Shown: positions 19,278 through 28,839, numbered from the stretch's first letter. The stretch: 64,000 nucleotides of DNA from Aeromonas jandaei (GCF_037890695.1 NZ_CP149571.1:3626001-3690000), one strand, 5' to 3'. Program-made: numbers and translations. The notes: generated by a model from the letters alone, not told the origin.

Positions 19278-21291
19278 TCATCCCCTTCCCCATCCCCGGC
19301 AATCTGACCTGTCGCTGTAACCGCTTCTTGTCTTTGCCAGTGAGAAGATAACCGGCCTCAAGGCACAAGATGGCCGGTGGTTGGCGTCGAACCAGTCAGC
19401 AAAACGTGTGAACTGGTGGGCAAAGACAAAACCACGTACCTGCATCAGGGTGGCTGCGTCCTCCTGATTTCCCAGGTGCCCCCGTTCTGCCAGCCAAGCC
19501 TTGAGGCAGACCCTCACCGCCCTGATGGCTTCTCCCTCTGGCCAGCCGGTCACACCCAATCGGGTAGCCAGCTCCCCAGCCGCAGCTACCAACGCAAACC
19601 GGTTGATGGCTCGCCCTACCTGATTACCCGTCCCCTTGAGTGTCAGCTCGGCAGCCAACTGCTTAATCTCAGCCCTCAACCGCTCTCTGTGTTCATCTAT
19701 CGCCTGGGTCAGGGCTTGCGCATAGATGCGAAAAGCGATGCCATGATGCTCTTCTGAGTTGGTTTTCAGGGTGTCGGCAAAACTCCGGCCGCCATCCATG
19801 TCATGAAGCCATTCAAAGGAGCCATCGTGCCCGGTATCGCTGGGGATCTGGATAGTCCGCACCTCCATTCCGGCCTGGGTACTCTTCCCAGCACTGGCGG
19901 CATGCTGCCTCAAGGCTCAGCTCACCGGTAGAGAGGAATAGCAACCGCCAGGCTTTCAGCTCTCTCAGCTCGCCCAGTTCATCCAGACAGAGCAGGGCAT
20001 CATTGCGCCGGCTGGCGATCCCCTCGATGGCGTTGCCGGTAGCCCGCCAGGTTTGGGCATAGCGGTCCGGGTGACCATAGACACTGGCGGCCGCCTTCAT
20101 CACGGTGGTTTTACCATCGGTACTCTCCCCCTTGAGGTGAAAGCCTCCGCCCTCCATGCCGACCAAGGAGAGCAGAGGGGCCGCAAAGGCCAGGGACAGC
20201 GCAAAGCAGAGCCGAGAGTTGCCCACGGCCAGCCCTGCGATCCCCTGTTGCCAGCCGGTCAGGGTACCGTGCTCAGTAAAGTCGCTGCTGGTGTAGCCGG
20301 CAGTCTGCAGAATGACCCGCTCGGCATCCGGCCCAATAGCGCCCCCTGGCAGCACATAAGCCTTGCCATGCCATCCTGTTCGCTCGACACAGGTGATACG
20401 CCGCTTTGGTTGGCAGCTCATCAGGTAGGCCGCCAGCCTGCGTTTGTGGCTGAGCTCGATAAAGGGCAGCCCCGCATCCAGTAGTGCGGCAAACACCTCT
20501 TCACCATTGCGCGGTACCAAGGAACGCACAGGCATGGCCCACTGGCGCACGCGCCCGGCACTGTCTCGCCACTCGAGCAAGCGGCCATAGCCTCGGCCTT
20601 GCTCATCGGAGGTTTCAGCCAGCACGTAGATGGGGCTGGCAATTGGGAGCCACTCTTGCCGGGCATCCTCCCCTCTACCGACCGTCGTCAGGGCACACAA
20701 ACGCGAGCCTCTGACCTCAAATCCAGCCGGTGACGCTTGCCCCTCCTCTGACTCACCTTTCACCAGATGAAGTGGGGCTACATTGACCATCCAGGGCGCT
20801 TCATCGGTGTTTTGGGTCACCTCCAATGTCTGTTCGAAAGCAACGATATCCACCAGCGGCCAAGGCTCAGCATTCTGCCCTTGGTAGCCACGATAGATCT
20901 CAGCCCTCGGAGCTTGCTCACGTAGAGCCATGATCAATCGTTTGGCTTTCTTAGAGTGCAGATTGCCATACTGGTGAACGATGACCCGCTTGGTGGCATC
21001 ACGATCTGCCATTTTGTAAAGCTTGCCCCTTTCGTCCAGTTGGGCTGGCCCCACGTACAGCACTTGCTCCGGTTCGAGCTCTGGGTCAATCGGGTTGTCT
21101 GCTGCTATCGCGTCATTATGAGCACGCTGCAGGGTCGCCCTGATGCCAGCATCCCTGCTGGCTTGTTCACCGGTGTGGATCACGACAACCTGCAGGTCAT
21201 CCAGGTCTGCAAACTTGAGGAAGGCACCGGCCCGGGATGGAGGACTACTACGATTCCCGGAACCAACAGTTCTTTGGAATACCGTTGTCAT
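19278..21291 (-). pseudogene. DUF927 primase/helicase-like gene, frameshifted and internally deleted
   Basis: This is the replication-type ATPase of a P4-like satellite. The first 460 codons from ATG 21291 carry a Walker A (GESTDGKTT) and Walker B (ALLCLDELGE). Compared with the family, the segment between LDELGE and WRLLFLSTGELSL appears about 25-30 residues short. A further +1 base near 19905 moves the frame: SLE should continue QHAASAGKSTQAG, which is present in the next frame to 19278. The C-terminal part is otherwise intact. ATGA overlaps the upstream small gene. Because of the deletion, loss of function is likely even if the frameshift is a sequencing error. Confidence 0.75.
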
Positions 21292-21422
21292 TGCATCTCC
21301 CTCCGCTTGCTCTCCTTGGTCAACCGCTTGAAGAGTTCTCGTAGCACCGCGGGGCGAAGTGGATTACGTGATAATTCGCACCACATGCGGCGATTTAGAG
21401 TGTTGAGCAGTCGCTTACTCAT
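21288..21422 (-). CDS. Small basic protein of the satellite operon
   Basis: A 44-residue, strongly basic product (MSKRLLNTLNRRMWCEL...). ATG 21422 overlaps the stop of the preceding gene, and its TGA overlaps the DUF927 ATG, so it fits an unbroken translationally coupled chain. I do not recognise the family. The support is the overlap pattern and the absence of any other gene here. Confidence 0.55.
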   Translation of the reverse strand: MSKRLLNTLNRRMWCELSRNPLRPAVLRELFKRLTKESKRREMQ

Positions 21423-21675
21423 GGCATGTCCCTCCCAGCAAAACGGTAACCAGCTCCTTGAACGCCCGCTCATCCAAGCCGGCTTTCAGCTCCCGAGCCT
21501 CTTTCGCGGTGATCGCCACTGCGGCGCCCAGGGTCTGGGCAATAAAACGATCACGGTCATTTCGGCAGAGGAAGGCACTCAGGGTACCCCGCTGTGAACG
21601 CTTCCCTGTTCTGGGGTTAGGTGGGCCAATAAAGGTCGGTGGATTCGTGCCATTGGCCCATGCGAAGTAAGTCAT
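21415..21675 (-). CDS. Conserved-looking hypothetical protein of the satellite operon
   Basis: An 86-residue protein beginning MTYFAWANGTNPPTFIG, with a basic middle (PRTGKRSQRGTLSAF) and an alpha-helical C-terminal half (TAKEARELKAGLDERAFKEL). Its ATG overlaps the TGA of the small gene upstream and its stop overlaps the next gene. I recognise no domain. Proteins of this size commonly lie between the regulators and the DUF927 gene in P4-like elements. Confidence 0.6.
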   Translation of the reverse strand: MTYFAWANGTNPPTFIGPPNPRTGKRSQRGTLSAFLCRNDRDRFIAQTLGAAVAITAKEARELKAGLDERAFKELVTVLLGGTCHE

Positions 21676-21830
21676 GACAACCTCCTTTGGCAGATAGCAG
21701 CCTCGCTACGCAAGGCATCAAGCAGAAATCGAAACTGTGTTCGCTCCTGAATGCTGAGGTCGGTTTGTTCTAGCAGCGCCTCAAACTGGTCGAGCAAGGC
21801 GTAAAGAGGGAGTGGATAAATGAGGTTCAT
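21672..21830 (-). CDS. Small hypothetical protein (52 residues) of the satellite operon
   Basis: A short frame from ATG 21830 to TGA 21672-21674 encoding MNLIYPLPLYALLDQFEAL followed by a helix-forming region (EQTDLSIQERTQFRFLLDAL). Its TGA overlaps the following ATG (ATGA), the same coupling seen through the rest of the operon, and a purine-rich stretch precedes it. No family is recognised. It is shorter than usual ORF cut-offs. Confidence 0.55.
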   Translation of the reverse strand: MNLIYPLPLYALLDQFEALLEQTDLSIQERTQFRFLLDALRSEAAICQRRLS

Positions 21831-21870
21831 ACGATGAGCCCCCCATCAGGTGGGGTAACCCGGTAGGTGG

Positions 21871-22365
21871 TCATGCAACAGGGAGGGTAGTGCAAAGGCG
21901 CCAAAGTGCGGCCGAGTGACACGGATGAACAATCAGGGATCTGAGTCGGCTAGATAAAGCCTGGGTGGGGACAGTAGCCATAATGGCAGCCTCCGTAGTG
22001 GTCAGATTTTCTCTGCCACCAGAAGACGCCAATCTAAGTATGGTGGCAGCCCGGACAAGGTTGGCGTAACTGGTCACTACGGAACCCAGCGCCCCTTGCG
22101 AGGCCCTCGCCCGAACCGCCATAACACAGCTGAAGCTGCCAAGCGGATATAGCGAAGCAGCCCCAAGAGATGAGGGTCGAGTACCGACAAAAAACCACGC
22201 AAGAGCGTGGGTCGGCTCCGTAGATAGTTTCGAGACGCCAATCTCGGCAACGGATTTTGCCGTTGCAGGGCGAATCGTACCCCGTTGAACATTGAGGAAC
22301 AAGCCCACATCTTGGGATTTGGGCAAAGCTTCGCTCTGGGCAGTGAGCCCATATTGTTTTTTCAT
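21871..22365 (-). CDS. Ash/Icd-like accessory protein of P4-type satellites
   Basis: A 164-residue protein. Phrases such as TAKSVAEIGVSKL, HALAWFFVGTRPS and SVVTSYANLVRAATI recall the ash/Icd-like group encoded by P4-type satellites and enterobacterial prophages, some of which interfere with host or helper-phage functions. ATG 22365 is used because GAGG lies 6 bases upstream; the frame extends to 22425. Alternative open frames over the same DNA look like shadows. The family name is from memory of sequence patterns, so it needs a database comparison. Confidence 0.55.
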   Translation of the reverse strand: MKKQYGLTAQSEALPKSQDVGLFLNVQRGTIRPATAKSVAEIGVSKLSTEPTHALAWFFVGTRPSSLGAASLYPLGSFSCVMAVRARASQGALGSVVTSYANLVRAATILRLASSGGRENLTTTEAAIMATVPTQALSSRLRSLIVHPCHSAALWRLCTTLPVA

Positions 22366-22379
22366 GGCATACCTCGGAA

Positions 22380-22793
22380 TTAAGCTGCAGGAGGGAGGGG
22401 GTTGGATACAGGTGTACGAGCACACAGAATGGCAGCGTAGTCATCGTCCAAAGGGGTTGCTTGCCTCTGGTATCGCCAGTGGTTGACCAGGGCCACTAGC
22501 TTATAGGCTTGATCTCGGTCGGCTAGCCAATAGCGCTTGAAGCGGGTGGTCCCGCCGCCGCAGTGCTGGTGTTCGAAAAACGCATCGGTGATGTCTATCC
22601 CGTGGTTTCGACGGAGCAAGCCAATGCTATTGCGCAAGTTGAGATCATGGAGTCCAGCCAGGCCAGACAAGGCACTGACACCCTGAGCCCCCTGTTCCAG
22701 CAAGTGGAGAGCAACCAATTCGTACTTGGTGATATGCTGACCCTGTTCAAGCTGGGTCGAACCATTCATGATGCGGCCTTTTTCTTTTTGCAT
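22380..22793 (-). CDS. Hypothetical satellite protein, possible winged-helix
   Basis: A 137-residue product from ATG 22793, chosen because a strong AAGGAGG lies 5 bases upstream although the frame is open to 22910. The middle (ITKYELVALHLLEQGAQGVSALSGLAG, then LRNSIGLLRRNHGIDI) looks like a small DNA-binding fold with a recognition helix; KRYWLADRDQAYKLVALV follows. No family is recognised. It follows the AlpA gene and may take part in regulating the element. Confidence 0.55.
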   Translation of the reverse strand: MQKEKGRIMNGSTQLEQGQHITKYELVALHLLEQGAQGVSALSGLAGLHDLNLRNSIGLLRRNHGIDITDAFFEHQHCGGGTTRFKRYWLADRDQAYKLVALVNHWRYQRQATPLDDDYAAILCARTPVSNPLPPAA

Positions 22794-22803
22794 CTTCCCC
22801 TCC

Positions 22804-23013
22804 TTAGGCAGCTTTGCCTTGAGCATTGATCCACTCATGAACATCTTCACAGCGCCAGGCAGTGACTCGCGCACCCAACTTGATTGGCTTAAGGAATTTT
22901 CCTTCACCAACCATCCTCCACAACGTGGACTTGCTGAACGGCAATGGACCCACCTTGCTGGCCGTCGTTACCAGTTGTGCCTCTCGAATAAACCCTGTTT
23001 CTGGAATTTTCAT
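22804..23013 (-). CDS. AlpA-family transcriptional regulator
   Basis: A 69-residue MerR-fold protein of the AlpA type, which activates excision or operon expression in P4-like elements. The pattern GPLPFSKSTLWRMVGEGKFLKPIKLGARVTAW with C-terminal VHEWI is typical. AGGAGAG lies upstream of the ATG. It is the first intact gene after the integrase and directly follows three tandem hairpins at 23031-23183. Confidence 0.82.
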   Translation of the reverse strand: MKIPETGFIREAQLVTTASKVGPLPFSKSTLWRMVGEGKFLKPIKLGARVTAWRCEDVHEWINAQGKAA

Positions 23014-23030
23014 GTGTGCTCTCCTGAAAT

Positions 23031-23183
23031 GAAAAAGCCCGACACAGTGGTCGGGCTTAAGGGGGGTAAACAGTTATCGATAATGAATGGGGGTCAGTTT
23101 TGGTTTCGTCTCCTCCAATGCAAAAACCCGGCACGATGGCCGGGTTTGGATATGAAAAAGGCCCAATCTCTAAAGAATGGGCC
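23031..23183 (-). terminator. Three tandem T-tailed hairpins between int and alpA
   Basis: Reading the minus strand, three separate hairpins each end in a T-run: 23154-23183 (GGCCCATTC/GATTGGGCC), 23121-23147 (AAACCCGGC/GCCGGGTTT) and 23031-23058 (AAGCCCGAC/GTCGGGCTT). Each looks like an intrinsic terminator. The last lies only about 18 bases before the alpA ATG, so transcripts of alpA that begin upstream must read through at least one. Confidence 0.7.
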
Positions 23184-23256
23184 ATTATGGGGAAATCCAT
23201 ACGTTGGTGTGATAACGAGTCAAGCAGTCGCGTAACGTGTCACATCCTCCTGCTAC

Positions 23257-24466
23257 CTACCCTACTCTATTGAAGTTCACAGGACGAACATTGCTGCCCT
23301 GTTGTGACTCATAGAAATCAGCCAGCCACTGCAATAGCTTACGGCGGTCATCAAGGTACTCAGCCCGGTGATAGGCCGCCCGAACCTTGTTACGCTCAGC
23401 ATGGGCAAGCTGGCGTTCGATCACATCAGGGTCAAAGCCCTCCTCATTGAGGATGGTGGATGCCAAGGCCCTAAAACCGTGTGGTGTGGCAATTCCTTTG
23501 TAACCCATTCGTCCCATAGCATAACTCAGAGTGTTTTCGCTGATGGGATTGGTCAACTTCCGTTCACTCGGGAACAACAGCTCACAATGTCCTGATATCT
23601 GACGTAGCTCCTCAAGTACAGCAAGAGCCTAACGGGAAAGAGGTACGATATGAGGTACCCGCATCTTCATACGTTCAGCAGGGATCCGCCATTCTGCTCG
23701 CGCCATGTCGAACTCATCCCAGCGAGCAAAGCGCACCTCACCAGGGCGAGTCATCGTCAACATCAATAGATGGATAGCTAGACGAGTTGCAGGATTCAGT
23801 GGCTCAGCAGCCAAGCGCCGGTAAAACTCCGGTAAGTCAGCACGTGGAAGTGCTGGACGGTGTTCTTGCTTGGTAGCCCTTAGCGCTCCTTTCAGGCCTT
23901 GGGCTGGGTTGTAGCTGACCCGCCCAGTCTGGATGGCGTAACGCATTACGGAACTGATCCGTTGCAGCACCCGCCCAGCAGTTTCTGTAGCTCCCCTAGC
24001 CTCTATCTTGCGCAGAGCATCCAACATGATCGGCGCTGTTAGTTCTGCTACCGGAACTAGCCCAAGATCAGGAAAAGCATCAGCTTCCAAAGACTCTATA
24101 ACTCGCTGGGCATGGATTGGACTCCAGCGAGCTAGCTGACTCTGGTGCCACTCCCTGGCAATGACCTCAAAGCTGTTCTCGCTGGCAAGCCGGCTGGCCA
24201 CCTTGCTCTGCTTTCGAGCAAGACTTGGATCGATGCCATCAGCCAGCAGCCTCCGTGCTTCCTCTCTCTTAACCCTTGCTTCTTTCAAGGAAACCTCTGG
24301 ATAGACACCTAGCGCTAGGCACCTTCTCCTTTCCACCACAGCGGAACTTGAGGCGCCAGTACTTCCCCGATGAAGTTATAAGTAAAAAGAGTCCCTTTTC
24401 ATCAGACAGCTTCTGCTGCTTACCAGTGAACTTGGCTTGTCGAGCTGCGGTATCAGATAGCGGCAT
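23257..24466 (-). pseudogene. int: P4-like tyrosine integrase, frameshifted and with an amber stop
   Basis: A DUF4102-type integrase of about 400 codons starting MPLSDTAARQAKFTG at 24466. An extra C near 24318 breaks the frame: GGKEKV should continue LALGVYPEVSLKEAR, which lies in the next frame. A TAG at 23629-23631 replaces an expected codon between IVPLSR and ALAVLEELRQISG. All catalytic parts are still recognisable: Arg in MTRPGEVRFARW, HGFRA, and the Tyr region AAYHRAEYLDDR. It lies beside the 3' end of tRNA-Leu, its expected target. The element is probably not self-mobile. Confidence 0.85.
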
Positions 24467-24613
24467 GGGGGTATCTCCCGATTCAATTGGGGGTACATGA
24501 CAGACGCTGGGGGTATAAGCCTCCACCTCACAGGCCAGGAATGGCGCGGGATTGCGGGCATGTGGGGGTACTTTTTATCCCTGTGGGAACATGTACCCCC
24601 AAAAGTACCCCCA
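24466..24613. repeat. TGGGGGTA repeats upstream of the integrase
   Basis: TGGGGGTA occurs at 24466, 24488, 24508 and 24563 (written GTGGGGGTAC there), and as TACCCCCA at 24594 and 24606. Four forward and two reverse copies within 150 bases, between the integrase start and the tRNA-Leu 3' end, fit arm-type binding sites for integrase or excisionase, or an int operator. Confidence 0.6.
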
Positions 24614-24655
24614 AACTAGGGGGGATGTCATGAGGCCTTATGATACGACGAGAGA

Positions 24656-24693
24656 CAACAAAAAACCCGCAAAGCCTTTAGCTATGCGGGTTT
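24656..24693 (-). terminator. Terminator after the tRNA operon
   Basis: On the minus strand AAACCCGCA pairs with TTTGCGGGTTT and is followed by TTTGTTG, about 35 bases beyond the CCA end of tRNA-Leu. It lies on the element side of the attachment site, so the element may have supplied it. Confidence 0.7.
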
Positions 24694-24727
24694 ATGGTAT
24701 GTCTTGAGACTGTATGAAACTATAGTT

Positions 24728-24814
24728 TGGTGCCCGAGGCCGGAATCGAACCGGCACGACGCGAACGTCGAGGGATTTTAAATCCCTTGTGTCTACCGAT
24801 TTCACCACTCGGGC
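24728..24814 (-). tRNA. leuZ: tRNA-Leu (TAA)
   Basis: An 87-nt class II tRNA with encoded CCA (24728-24730). The acceptor stem is GCCCGAG/CTCGGGC, the anticodon loop TTTAAAA gives anticodon TAA, there is a long variable arm, and the T arm is GGTTCGAATCC. It is third in a Gly-Cys-Leu tRNA set. The 3' end faces the satellite and is the likely attachment site, in line with integrase position and orientation. Confidence 0.95.
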
Positions 24815-24855
24815 ACCGTAATCGGTATCAAGCTCGCGCCGCGGGCTTGTCAATA

Positions 24856-24929
24856 TGGAGGCACGTTCCGGAGTCGAACCGGACTAAACGGATTTGCAAT
24901 CCGCTGCATAACCGCTTTGCTAACGCGCC
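24856..24929 (-). tRNA. cysT: tRNA-Cys (GCA)
   Basis: A 74-nt tRNA with encoded CCA. The acceptor stem is GGCGCGT/ACGTGCC with one G-T pair, the anticodon arm GGATTGCAAATCC gives anticodon GCA, and the T arm is CCGGTTCGACTCCGG. It is very close to the E. coli cysT sequence. Confidence 0.96.
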
Positions 24930-24964
24930 ATGCAAAAGAGAGTTGGCTCTCTATTGTCTGAATT

Positions 24965-25040
<76 letters not shown>

Positions 25041-25220
25041 ATCGGTCTGGCTGACTGCCTGACTACGAGGACGCATTCTAGCGATGTTCCCCGCCCAGTC
25101 AACCAGAAATATTTAATTAACTGATCGTTCGGGCGTTTTTTGCCCTTTTTGCACACTTTTAGCGCCTTTGGCCGTTTCTTGTCTGAAATTGCGAGAAACA
25201 GCCTGTTACTGCCTGATAAC

Positions 25221-25775
25221 TCAGAAGCTGGAGTGATGGGTCAGATCGCTCCAGGCCGCCTTCATGTACTGGAACATCGACCAGAAGGTAAGCACGGTAG
25301 CGACATAGAGCAGCACGTAGGCCAGCCATACCATCCAGACGTTGTACTGCCAGATAAGACCGGTCAGCGACACCATCTGGATCATAGTCTTCCACTTGCC
25401 AATCCAGCTCACCGCTACCGAGGAGCGCTTGCCGAGCTCAGCCATCCACTCGCGCAGGGCGGAGATGATGATCTCGCGACCAATCATGGTCATGGCGGGA
25501 ATGGTGACCCAGATGGTGTTGTAGTGTTCAACGATGATGACCAGTGCAGTGGCCACCATGATCTTGTCGGCGACCGGGTCGAGGAAGGCACCGAAGGCGG
25601 TGGATTGATTGAGCTTGCGGGCAAGATAGCCATCAAACCAGTCGGTGGCAGCGGCCAGAATAAAGACGATGGCAGCGGCCAGATAGGACCACTGGTAAGG
25701 CAGATAGAACAGGATGACGAAGACGGGAATGAGCAAAATCCGGAAAAACGTCAGCATGTTAGGTATGTTTGTCAT
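25221..25775 (-). CDS. pgsA: CDP-diacylglycerol-glycerol-3-phosphate 3-phosphatidyltransferase
   Basis: This inner-membrane enzyme makes phosphatidylglycerol phosphate, the committed step to phosphatidylglycerol and cardiolipin. It is 184 residues, normal for PgsA. The CDP-alcohol phosphatidyltransferase motif DG-x2-AR-x8-G-x3-D-x3-D is visible as DWFDGYLAR...[10 protein letters not shown] near residues 45-75. ATG 25775 gives the standard beginning [15 protein letters not shown]; the longer frame to 25841 is not supported. It follows uvrC, as in E. coli. Confidence 0.95.
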   Translation of the reverse strand: MTNIPNMLTFFRILLIPVFVILFYLPYQWSYLAAAIVFILAAATDWFDGYLARKLNQSTAFGAFLDPVADKIMVATALVIIVEHYNTIWVTIPAMTMIGREIIISALREWMAELGKRSSVAVSWIGKWKTMIQMVSLTGLIWQYNVWMVWLAYVLLYVATVLTFWSMFQYMKAAWSDLTHHSSF

Positions 25776-25998
25776 TATTTTCAGCCACTTCTTGTACGTC
25801 GCTACATAGTGCGCCAAAGCCGATTTGCGATGCAACCGCACTGACGCCCGTCTTGGTCTTTTTTAATCCATCAACCCTTTCGCAATACCGCGCCATTATG
25901 GCATTTACGGCCCCCCTGCGTCACGGCTCTTGTGCATCAAGGAGTTAGCGAATGTTCCCGGTTAATCATCTCATGAAAAAAACAGTGTCATTCAACAC

Positions 25999-27853
25999 TC
26001 AGGCTGAATGCAGGCCATCGTGGATGGCCTGGGCCAGCTCCTGACTGATGCCGGGCACCTTGGCCAGTTCATCCACACTCGCCTTTTTCACCTCCTGCAA
26101 ACCGCCCAGATATTTGAGCAGTGCCTGACGCCGCTTCGGCCCCACTCCCGGAATATCCTCCAGCGTGCTGCTGGTGCGGGCTTTGGCTCGCCGTGCCCGG
26201 TGGCCGGTAATGGCAAAACGGTGGGATTCATCGCGAATATGCTGAATAAGGTGCAAAGCGGGCATATCTGCCGGCAAATGCAGCTCTTCGTGACTCTCTC
26301 CCATGATCAGGGTCTCGAGCCCGGCCTTACGGGTCACCCCTTTGGCAATGCCCACCAGCAGCGGATATTTGCCGCCGAGGAACTCCAGCTGGCGCGCCAA
26401 GATCTCTTCGGCGCGGCGCAGCTGGCCGAGGCCGCCGTCGATAAACAGCACGTCCGGCACCTTGTCCGGCTCCTGCTGTTTGCCAAAACGGCGCTCCAGC
26501 GCCTGCTCCATGGCCGCGTAGTCATCGCCGCCGGTGATGCCATCGATATTGAAGCGGCGATATTCGGAGGAAAGCGGCCCCTCCCGGTTGAACACCACAC
26601 AAGAAGCCACCGTGCGCTCCCCCATGGTGTGGGAGATATCGAAACACTCCATGCGGGCAATGGGGCGCTCCAGCTCCAGCAGCTCTTCCAGCTGGTCGTA
26701 GCGAGCGGTGATGGTGCTCTTATGGGCAAGCCGCGAGCGCAGCGCCGTCTCGGCATTGATGGAGGCGAGCTTGATGAAACGGGCCCGCTCGGCACGGGTA
26801 CGGCTCACCACCCGCACCTTGTAACCGGCGGTCTGACTCAGGGTCTCGGCGATGACGTTCTCATCTTCCAACGCCACGTCGAGCAGCACCTCGCTCGGGA
26901 TCTGCCGTCCCCCCTGCCCCGACAGATAGAACTGCAGCAGGAAGGATTGCACCACCTCGTCAAGCTGGGTATCGGCCGGCACTTTCGGGAAGTAGCTGCG
27001 CGAGCCGAGCACCTTGCCCTGACGAATAAAGAGCACGTGGATACAGGCCGCCCCCTGTTCGAAGGCGACCCCCACCACGTCGAGCTCGTCCAGCACGTTG
27101 CCGCTCACCGACTGCTGTTCGGTGACCCGACGCAACGCCAGGATCTGATCCCGATAGCGGGCCGCCTCTTCAAAACGCAGATCGCCGCTGGCGGACTCCA
27201 TCTTGCCCACCAGCTCGCCTATCACCTGCTGGTTCTTGCCCGCCAAAAAAAGTTTCGCCAGCTCCACCTGCTGGGCATATTCGGCCTCGCTCACCAGTCC
27301 GGGCACGCAAGGAACCGGCGCAGCGCTTGAGCTGATAGAGCAGGCAGGGACGGGTGCGGTTGGCGTAGACCGCATCTTCGCACTGGCGCACCGGAAAGAT
27401 CTTCTGCATCAGGTGCAGGCTCTCGCGCACTGCGCCGCCAGAGGGGTACGGGCCGAAGTACTCCCCCTTGATCTTGCGGGCACCGCGATGGACGCCGATG
27501 CGCGGATGCTGGTGTGCGGTAATGATGATCCAGGGGTAGGATTTGTCGTCCCGCAGCAACACGTTGTAGCGGGGCTGGTACTGCTTGATCAGGTTGTGCT
27601 CGAGGATCAGCGCCTCGGTCTCGGTGTGGGTGACGGTGACCTGGATGTCGGCGATCTGGCGTACCAGAGTACGGGTCTTGATGCTGTCGACATTGGCCCG
27701 AAAGTAGGAGGCGAGCCGTTTTTTCAGATCCTTGGCCTTGCCCACGTAGATGACGATACCGCCGCTGTCATACATGCGGTAGACGCCGCTCTGGTGCGTC
27801 ACGGCGGCGAGAAAGGCTTTGCTGTCAAAAAGGGGCTCGGGAGAGAGGGTCAT
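25999..27853 (-). pseudogene. uvrC: UvrABC subunit C gene with an apparent +1 frameshift
   Basis: UvrC makes the dual incisions in nucleotide excision repair. The N-terminal GIY-YIG domain ([20 protein letters not shown]) reads well from ATG 27853 to [13 protein letters not shown], then the frame is lost. The expected continuation [23 protein letters not shown] is in the next frame and runs to 25999 through the UVR motif, the RNase H-like nuclease ([21 protein letters not shown]) and the C-terminal helix-hairpin-helix ([21 protein letters not shown]). One extra base in GGTTCC (27311-27316 region) explains it. Corrected length is 617 residues. Since the rest is intact, the lesion is either very recent or a sequencing error. 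Confidence 0.9.
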
Positions 27854-27933
27854 CGGCAACTCGACTCAACGGATGAAGGCAAAAAGACGGGGAGAGCATA
27901 CTGCGCCCACTCATGGAAATGCAAAAGGGGGCT

Positions 27934-27963
27934 AAAAAAGCAAAAGGCGGCAGATGCCGCCTT
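27934..27963 (-). terminator. Terminator after uvrY
   Basis: Perfect stem AAGGCGGCA/TGCCGCCTT followed on the minus strand by TTGCTTTTTT, between the uvrY stop and uvrC. It suggests that uvrC also has its own promoter. Confidence 0.7.
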
Positions 27964-27982
27964 GGTGACCACACGACCCCGG

Positions 27983-28627
27983 TTACAGGGTGTCGGCATC
28001 CAGCATGCCGTAGCGAATGGCCAGATGGGTCAACTCCACATCACCATTGATGCCCAACTTGCTGAACAGGCGGTAACGGTAGCTGTTGACTGTTTTCGGG
28101 CTCAGGTTGAGCTGCTCGGAGATATCGGTCACCTTCTGCCCCTTGGTGATCATCATCATGATCTGCAGCTCCCGCTCGGAGAGGGACTTGAAGGGGTTCT
28201 CGTCCGCCGAGGCAAACTGGCTCAGTGCCATCTGCTGGGCGATCTCCGGAGAGATATAGCGTTGACCGGAGTGCACCAACCGGATCGCCTGAATCATCTC
28301 GTCCGGCCCGGCCCCCTTGGTCAGGTAACCGGCAGCGCCAGCCTGCATCACCTTGGTCGGGAAAGGATTTTCTGAGTGGATGGTCAGCACTATGATGCGC
28401 ACATCGGGGCGGATCCGCAGAATTTTGCGGGTCGCTTCCAGACCACCAATACCCGGCATGTTCATGTCCATCAGGATCACGTCCGGATGGTGCTGACGAC
28501 AGAAAGCAACTGCATTTTCGCCACTCTGTGCTTCGCCTACCACCTTGATCCCGCGAACATCTTCCAGAATGCGTCTTATCCCTGTACGCACCAGCTCATG
28601 GTCATCGACCAGGAATACATTTATCAC
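27983..28627 (-). CDS. uvrY: Response regulator UvrY (BarA/UvrY system)
   Basis: A 214-residue NarL/FixJ-type response regulator. UvrY/GacA activates the small RNAs that titrate CsrA. The receiver opens VINVFLVDDHELVRTGI, with the phospho-Asp in VILMDMNMPG near residue 54; the LuxR-type helix-turn-helix is LSERELQIMMMITKGQKVTDISEQLNLSPKTVNSY. The start is GTG 28627, giving the usual length, with GGGGTG upstream; the frame is open to 28699. It has the conserved position before uvrC. Confidence 0.95.
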   Translation of the reverse strand: MINVFLVDDHELVRTGIRRILEDVRGIKVVGEAQSGENAVAFCRQHHPDVILMDMNMPGIGGLEATRKILRIRPDVRIIVLTIHSENPFPTKVMQAGAAGYLTKGAGPDEMIQAIRLVHSGQRYISPEIAQQMALSQFASADENPFKSLSERELQIMMMITKGQKVTDISEQLNLSPKTVNSYRYRLFSKLGINGDVELTHLAIRYGMLDADTL

Positions 28628-28785
28628 CCAAACACCCCGTTTTTTATCTCGTTTTGGCCGCCCGGTTAGGGTTAACAGGGCGTCTTGCATCATAACCAAA
28701 CTCGCCGCTTTGGCAAACCATGCACGCCAAAAGTTTGATAAAGCGCATTTATAGTGTTTGTAATCAGATAATTATCGAGATACTC

Positions 28786-28818
28786 AAAACAAAAAACGGC
28801 GTCTTGCGACACCGTTTT
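28786..28818. terminator. Terminator after kdsB
   Basis: Stem AAACGGTGTC/GACGCCGTTT with a 4-base loop and T-runs on both strands; on the minus strand it is followed by TTTGTTTTG and ends the msbA-lpxK-kdsB operon. Confidence 0.8.
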
Positions 28819-28839
28819 TCTTATCTTCAGCCTGCCGGA

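Noticed and set aside
22034..22444. Alternative frame across the Ash/Icd-like gene
   Set aside because: The frame at 21871-22365 has a ribosome site and family-like phrases; the alternative has neither.
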